A stretch of DNA of 64,000 nt from the NCBI RefSeq assembly GCF_004210375.1, contig NC_134825.1, positions 39,798,348 through 39,862,347 of the forward strand. The letters run 5' to 3'. Source of the stretch: Tachypleus tridentatus. Its lineage: Eukaryota; Arthropoda; Merostomata; Xiphosura; Limulidae. The position numbers and the translations under genes were made by a program. A model generated the notes under the pieces. It searched no databases and was not told where the DNA came from. It was given only the letters and a program-made list of their open reading frames with translations. Below, one piece after another: positions 59,776 through 64,000 of this stretch; the stretch's first letter is position 1, and every line of letters starts with the position of its first letter.

Positions 59776-59870
59776 GAAGATATGTAGATAATTTAAAGGA
59801 TGAACGTTAAATATCTCATAGTGACTTACCCATAACTTAAACTTCACAATAAGTTTGTAAAATAACCTAC

Positions 59871-59934
59871 CGGATTAGCGAACATAATAAAACTTACCGG
59901 ATTAGCGAATATAAGAAAACGTACCTGATTAGCG
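59871..59934 (-). repeat. 27-bp tandem repeat carrying three 5' splice sites
   Basis: On the minus strand CGCTAATCMG followed by GTACGT, GTAAGT or GTAGGT recurs every 27 bp (exon edges at 59925, 59898 and 59871). Each unit contains a usable donor. The period is nine codons. Confidence 0.85.
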
Positions 59935-60003
59935 TCTGAATCCTTCCAAGTAAAAAGTCACTATAATCTCTACACAGATAAGTGGACAAAGTAGCAAGAC
60001 ATA
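59925..60003 (-). CDS. Third exon of the tetraspan-like gene (third membrane span)
   Basis: After acceptor CATCTCTATAG, the minus strand in phase 0 reads YVLLLCPLICVEIIVTFYLE then GFRR. Joined to exon 2 (...YRHKYILLS) this gives a short basic cytosolic turn followed by a membrane helix with an acidic residue, as in tetraspanin span 3. The next codon is TAA (59934-59932), five bases before the GTACGT donor at 59924. Either the gene is disrupted here, the protein ends here in one isoform, or the true exon boundary differs. The alternative open frame (CLATLSTYLCRDYSDF) is less membrane-like. The acceptor and donor are convincing; the stop is the open question. Confidence 0.5.
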
Positions 60004-60748
60004 CTATAGAGATGAAAACAAATATGACATTAAAAAGTAACTGTTTTAATACAAGCTGTTTTTTCGTAACGAATTTTGCCTTTTCAAAAAGGTAGTATAA
60101 GAGTTAATTGAATACCAAAAACAAATAACAATAATTTTCAAAATTAATTTCATCAAATAAGCTGATTTTGTCTTCTGTCATCTCATACATGATTTTGAAA
60201 GGAGAGGAAAATATAACAGGTATAAAATTATTGAATTATTTATAAATCAACAACAATGTATAGTATTTGGCGTGTATTTTAAGCATGTAATTCATGATAA
60301 TGTTTTGAAATACCGTGTAGAAAACAATAATACAAAATAATGCAAGTCATGCCTTAAACATAGAATATTCTACCCCTCAGTAACCTCGAGTCTATATAAG
60401 TTTGTGTATAAGACTGATATTTTCTTATCTTCAACTCAAACTTTAGAACAAGTGCGGTGTTAATCATTGTTTTCAAGGAGCAGTTGAAAAAGTATAAGGC
60501 AAAATTAGGTTTAGCGTTCACTAAATTAAATGTTTTGTGAAAATAAACAAAAGTAAACAAATTAATATTAAAAATTCATTACAAAGATTTTTAGATTCTA
60601 TTGTTTTAGTTTCAATAATTTCTCAAGTTTTAAAATTTATCAAACGGGTAAAAGAATATTTATATTAAATTATTTCTACAAAACAGAAATTATGATGTAG
60701 TGAAGTGTTAAATTTAAAAACTACAATTTAGTTTTAAATGTTCCTCTC

Positions 60749-60895
60749 ACATACTAACGACTCAGCCCCTAGCTACTACAGCGGTAAGTCTACAGATTTA
60801 CAACGTTAAAATCATGGGGTTCGATTCCCCTCGGTGGGCTCAGCAGATAGCCCGATGTAGCTTTGCTATAAGAAAACATACATACATACTAACAA
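60749..60895 (+). repeat. SINE family B with target duplication
   Basis: The element body is 60761-60883 (CTCAGCCCCTAGCTACTACA ... GGCTTTGCTATAAG-like end). Flanks ACATACTAACGA (60749-60760) and ACATACTAACAA (60884-60895) are the duplication with one mismatch. The 70-codon frame over it is not a gene. Confidence 0.93.
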
Positions 60896-61097
60896 CTGAA
60901 TTAATAATAGCTTTAATAGTCAATAAACGTAATATTTATATTTTTTTACTTTTAAAGAGATTTTTCTTTGAACAATTTTTCTTAAAAATTTGTGAAACTG
61001 AACAAATATATTTTCTAAAAAGTTAATAACAAATTTTCTGTTAAGAATCTTTATACATGGAACAAAATCAAAATAAGTCAAACTGGAATAAACTTAC

Positions 61098-61289
61098 ACT
61101 TAACAAGATATATTTATGTCGATAGGTATACAATCCATACATACAAGCAACTAGCATACACGAACCAGCTGCAACTGCTGTTGTGGCTGAAGAGGTGAAG
61201 TGGCTGATTATTAAATCTTCACTACATTGCAGAAGCGATTGCTCTTTCCTAATCTTTAATACTATTCCAAAAAACACCACAGCAAACAC
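61098..61289 (-). CDS. Second exon of the tetraspan-like gene
   Basis: 192 nt after acceptor GCTTTGCTCCTGCAAG and before donor AGT|GTAAGT, phase 0 at both ends, 64 codons. It starts VFAVVFFGIVLKIRKEQSLL, a first hydrophobic stretch. A short loop with one Cys (LLQCSEDLIISHF) follows, then a second helix (TTAVAAGSCMLVACMYGLY) and a basic turn (TYRHKYILLS). This small-loop layout is that of tetraspanin spans 1-2, though span 1 is short. Exon 1 supplies the start codon, 163 bp upstream. Codon use and Ala/Ser/Cys content are coding-like. Confidence 0.62.
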
Positions 61290-61451
61290 CTTGCAGGAGC
61301 AAAGCAACACAGAAGAATCGACATTAATTAAATTAATTAATTAACCGAAAAGGTAAAAGATAAAAACAAAACTATATGAACAGATGTTTAATAGATTGAA
61401 TAAATCAAATTCTCAACAAAATATATATGTTATGAAAAATAAATAACTTAC

Positions 61452-61610
61452 ATTCATGACAAGAATTCTTTATTTATTTAGCAGATGACAACTCGCAATG
61501 CAGGTTTGTTTAATCGAAATTCTACACGATTCAACCAAAAAACTGTCATAAAGGATAACAGTTATGTAATTCTTATACCGTATTATGTCTTGAAACTTTC
61601 ACTAACAATT
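61452..61610 (-). CDS. First exon of the tetraspan-like gene (5' UTR and ATG AAT)
   Basis: On the minus strand ATG AAT (61457-61452) is followed by a perfect GTAAGT donor, in phase 0 with exon 2 to give MNVFAVVFFGIVL. Such very short coding first exons also occur in the two secreted-protein genes of this window. A TATATTTT box lies at about 61627-61634 on this strand, so the start of transcription may be near 61600. The exon start is approximate. Confidence 0.42.
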
Positions 61611-61619
61611 CGTCTGTGC

Positions 61620-62165
61620 AAAATATAAAAAGTAATGGGGTGTAGTAATCACAATCGTTATGAATTTTTATTTGCTAGCTAACGATAACTCCTTCGTAGA
61701 GGCGCAGCGATAAATCTTATGGTTACTAACTGTTATAATACGAGATTAGCACAAAAGTCATGTTCCACGCTTAAACCTCTCCTTATTACCTCAGAGGTTA
61801 GTTCTGTACCCTTTTAAGGTGGCGGCTCTATTCCCTACACTTTAGGTCTGGCAAGTGAATGAGCTATAAATAATATAGCACATACACTGATTTTCACATT
61901 GTGTTGACATATTTTCTTGAAAAAAATCATGTCAACTTATAAGTAAAAGTTTAAGGAATACGTGAAAGATCTAAATAGCACATTACACATTTTATTATTA
62001 CAGTGGATCTGGCCCTAACTTTCATAACTGTTTCAGACACACTTAACCGTACTAAAAGAAAAATAAGTAACACCATTTATATTAAAGCTTATAACCATCA
62101 ACTACAACGCAAGTTACAGAATCAGATAAAATTTAACTCGCGATGTCAGACTTTTATTTAAGCAT
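61620..62165. other. No supported gene; family C-like piece at about 61695-61750
   Basis: CGTAGAGGCGCAGCGATAAA and GTTATAATACGAG recall a family C head. The upstream region of the tetraspan-like gene lies here. Confidence 0.35.
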
Positions 62166-62167
62166 AC

Positions 62168-62422
62168 TTGGCATGGTGTGGTGGTTGTGGAATTCCACTT
62201 GAAATCTAAGAGTCGTGGGATCGAATCACGCTATCAAGCATGCTCGCCCTTTCAGTCAGATGAGTGTTATAATATGACGGTTAGTTCAACTCTTCATTGG
62301 TTATAAGTAGCTAAAGAGTTGGTGGTTTTGATAGACACCTCTAATTTAGCCTATCACTTTAAAATTGGAGACACGTAACACAAATATTTCTCGAGAAGCT
62401 TTTTGTGAAATTCAACAAACCT
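62168..62422 (+). repeat. SINE family A, strongly diverged
   Basis: CTTGGCATGGTGTGGTGGTT, CAAGCATGCTCGCCCTTTCA, GAGTGTTATAATATGACGGT and an end TTTTGTGAAATTCAACAAAC. Confidence 0.85.
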
Positions 62423-62424
62423 CC

Positions 62425-64000
62425 TTGATAGTGTGGGTAGTTTGACATAAATTTCAAATAATGTTACTTCATGATGTATTTATTATTATTATTTGCCTGT
62501 TTGTGTTCATTATTAATTTGTATTGGGTTCGATTACCTATTTTTATGTTTAAATGTATTATTTGTTCTTAATTTTCTCTTTGGTTTTCAGCTTTTCTCAC
62601 TCTAGGTTCGACTTGTTTTCTTTTTGGGATCAAAAATGAAACGTACTGTAATAGATTGTATTTATAATATATCTTAAAACTGAAAAACAACAACAACAAC
62701 TCAATTCATAGTTAAATTTTTTGCTGAAAATCTGTTCCTTGATTGCATATGTTTTTATATGATCCATTTTTCTCATTATATTTCTTGCCTACTGCAGGTA
62801 TTAAACTCACATGTTCATAAGCCTTCAAGCTAACCGCACTAGTCATTAAGAAGTATATGAGTAGCTGGACATTCAGCGTAAATTAGTGTGTGGCATACGT
62901 AACTCGAAAAGTAGCTGAACATCCAGCGTTAATCAGTAAGTGGCATACATTACTTTATTTATTTAAAGTTAGAAGAAATAAAATCCTTTTTTTTTTTACG
63001 GCAGTTATTTTAGTTCCAGGTGTACTTTAATATAATCGTGTTTCAACATCATTTCAATATACATGAGCTTACATGATGTCTGGATATATTTTTATAATGA
63101 GTGAAGAAATGAAAAAAAAAATCACTCGTTTATTAAGTCATCGGTGATGATGTATACATTAAATTTATATTTTTTTTTTTTTGGCATATTTTAGATTTCC
63201 TTGCAAAAATATAACGTGGAAAAATGTTTTTATGTAAGAGTGAAATATCACAAAACAAACTGTACTCTGAGAATGGTTAAGTTACTAGTAATCATTTAAC
63301 CCAAATGTAGTAATGTGAGATGATTTTAATACCTGAATCGTTTGGTTAGTGCCTTATTGTTATGAGATCTTTAGCTCAATTTCTACACGGAACATTCTTA
63401 GAATCTTTCCTACCTTTATAATGTGAAAATGTCTCTATTTTCTTTCAAAATACGTAAGTGAAATTTATATATATACACGTGTGACATTTTGTGTGCTAAA
63501 CTATATTCCAACCAATCATAGTATGGCTGTCAAAAGCAAAACCCTGCCTATATTAACTGTGAGTATAGAGTGTCTATGCTAAGAGCTTTTGCTCCGTATG
63601 TTTAATTTGCATATTCTAACAACACGTATATTCTAGGTTTCTTATTTTTTCATATAGACAGATAAAAATGGTGGAATAATCACTGTTGAAAGTATATAGC
63701 ATGATTTAGCCAGATTCAGTCAGATATTTGGGTTTTGCAATGGTAAGAGCGTATTTTATTTTCATTAGAAATAACAGAATTATGCTAAAAAGAAAATTCT
63801 GTAGTTATTATGCCTGGATTATTGGATTTTAAAATAACTATTCAGTTGTTATTTTCCCATGTTAGAAAAACAAATGTCTTTAACAGATACAAAAAAAAAT
63901 TAAGTTTACATTTTTACAAAGCTAAGTTAGAAGTTGTTGCAATACCACTCCAGTGTAAGAATCAACAATATACGTGCATTCGTAAACACTATTGTATAAT
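62425..64000. other. No supported gene
   Basis: AT-rich sequence. An antisense family C fragment lies at about 62786-62850 (TTGCCTACTGCAGGTATTAA). Two near-identical 50-60 bp pieces (AGTAGCTGGACATTCAGCGT at 62861 and AGTAGCTGAACATCCAGCGT at 62911) form a small duplication. Nothing else was identified. Confidence 0.4.

Overview
This window is AT-rich animal nuclear DNA, almost certainly from a chelicerate and most likely a horseshoe crab (Limulidae). That assignment rests on my recollection of the dominant repeat, a tRNA-derived SINE of about 240-290 bp with a head like GGCCCGGCATGGCCAAG and a tail like GAAATTCAAAACAAACAA. I could not check it by a search. There are no bacterial-style operons, no true tRNA or rRNA genes and no CRISPR array. 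Most six-frame ORFs are chance, and the genes that can be supported are split into exons.

Host genes. (1) A minus-strand gene (about 13.79-19.48 kb) encodes a predicted secreted Tyr/His-rich protein of about 132 residues. (2) A plus-strand gene (25.985-27.08 kb) encodes a predicted secreted Gly/Tyr-rich protein of 93 residues with a HPGY repeat. Both have the same layout: a first exon with 4-5 codons, a second exon with the rest of the protein, and a third exon that is only 3' UTR. They look like members of one fast-evolving class of secreted structural or defence proteins. (3) A minus-strand gene in the right third (48.79-61.6 kb) has exons for a small multi-span membrane protein resembling a tetraspanin. 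It ends in a cytosolic acidic/basic tail and a polyadenylation signal at 48.80 kb. Its third exon reads into a stop codon beside a triplicated 5' splice site. (4) One further candidate exon lies at 54.35-54.50 kb on the plus strand.

Mobile DNA by region. 0.7-11.4 kb: SINEs and a 52-bp tandem array. 12.8-13.4 kb: a 44-bp satellite. 20.7-24.9 kb: a Penelope-like element (PLE) with a GIY-YIG endonuclease end, a hammerhead-like motif split by a SINE, and a block of duplicated repeats. 28.5-30.2 kb: a LINE with a SINE nested in it. 32.26-32.79 kb: a Tc1-type element, internally deleted but with both inverted ends. About 34.6-44.2 kb: a fossil Polinton/Maverick with DNA polymerase B, capsid-associated and integrase parts, with two nested SINEs. 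47.3-48.55 kb: a full-length but decayed mariner of the Hsmar1/cecropia type. 51.8-53.0 kb: a second PLE remnant beside a second Polinton fragment. 55.4-56.5 kb: a CR1/L2-like LINE fragment holding a 50-bp tandem array. 54-63 kb: more SINEs, including one with a perfect foldback.

The window therefore looks like a gene-poor, repeat-rich segment in which lineage-specific secreted proteins and a long-intron membrane protein gene sit among layered generations of transposons. The nested insertions give a relative age order: Polinton, LINE and PLE are older than the tRNA-SINEs that land in them.
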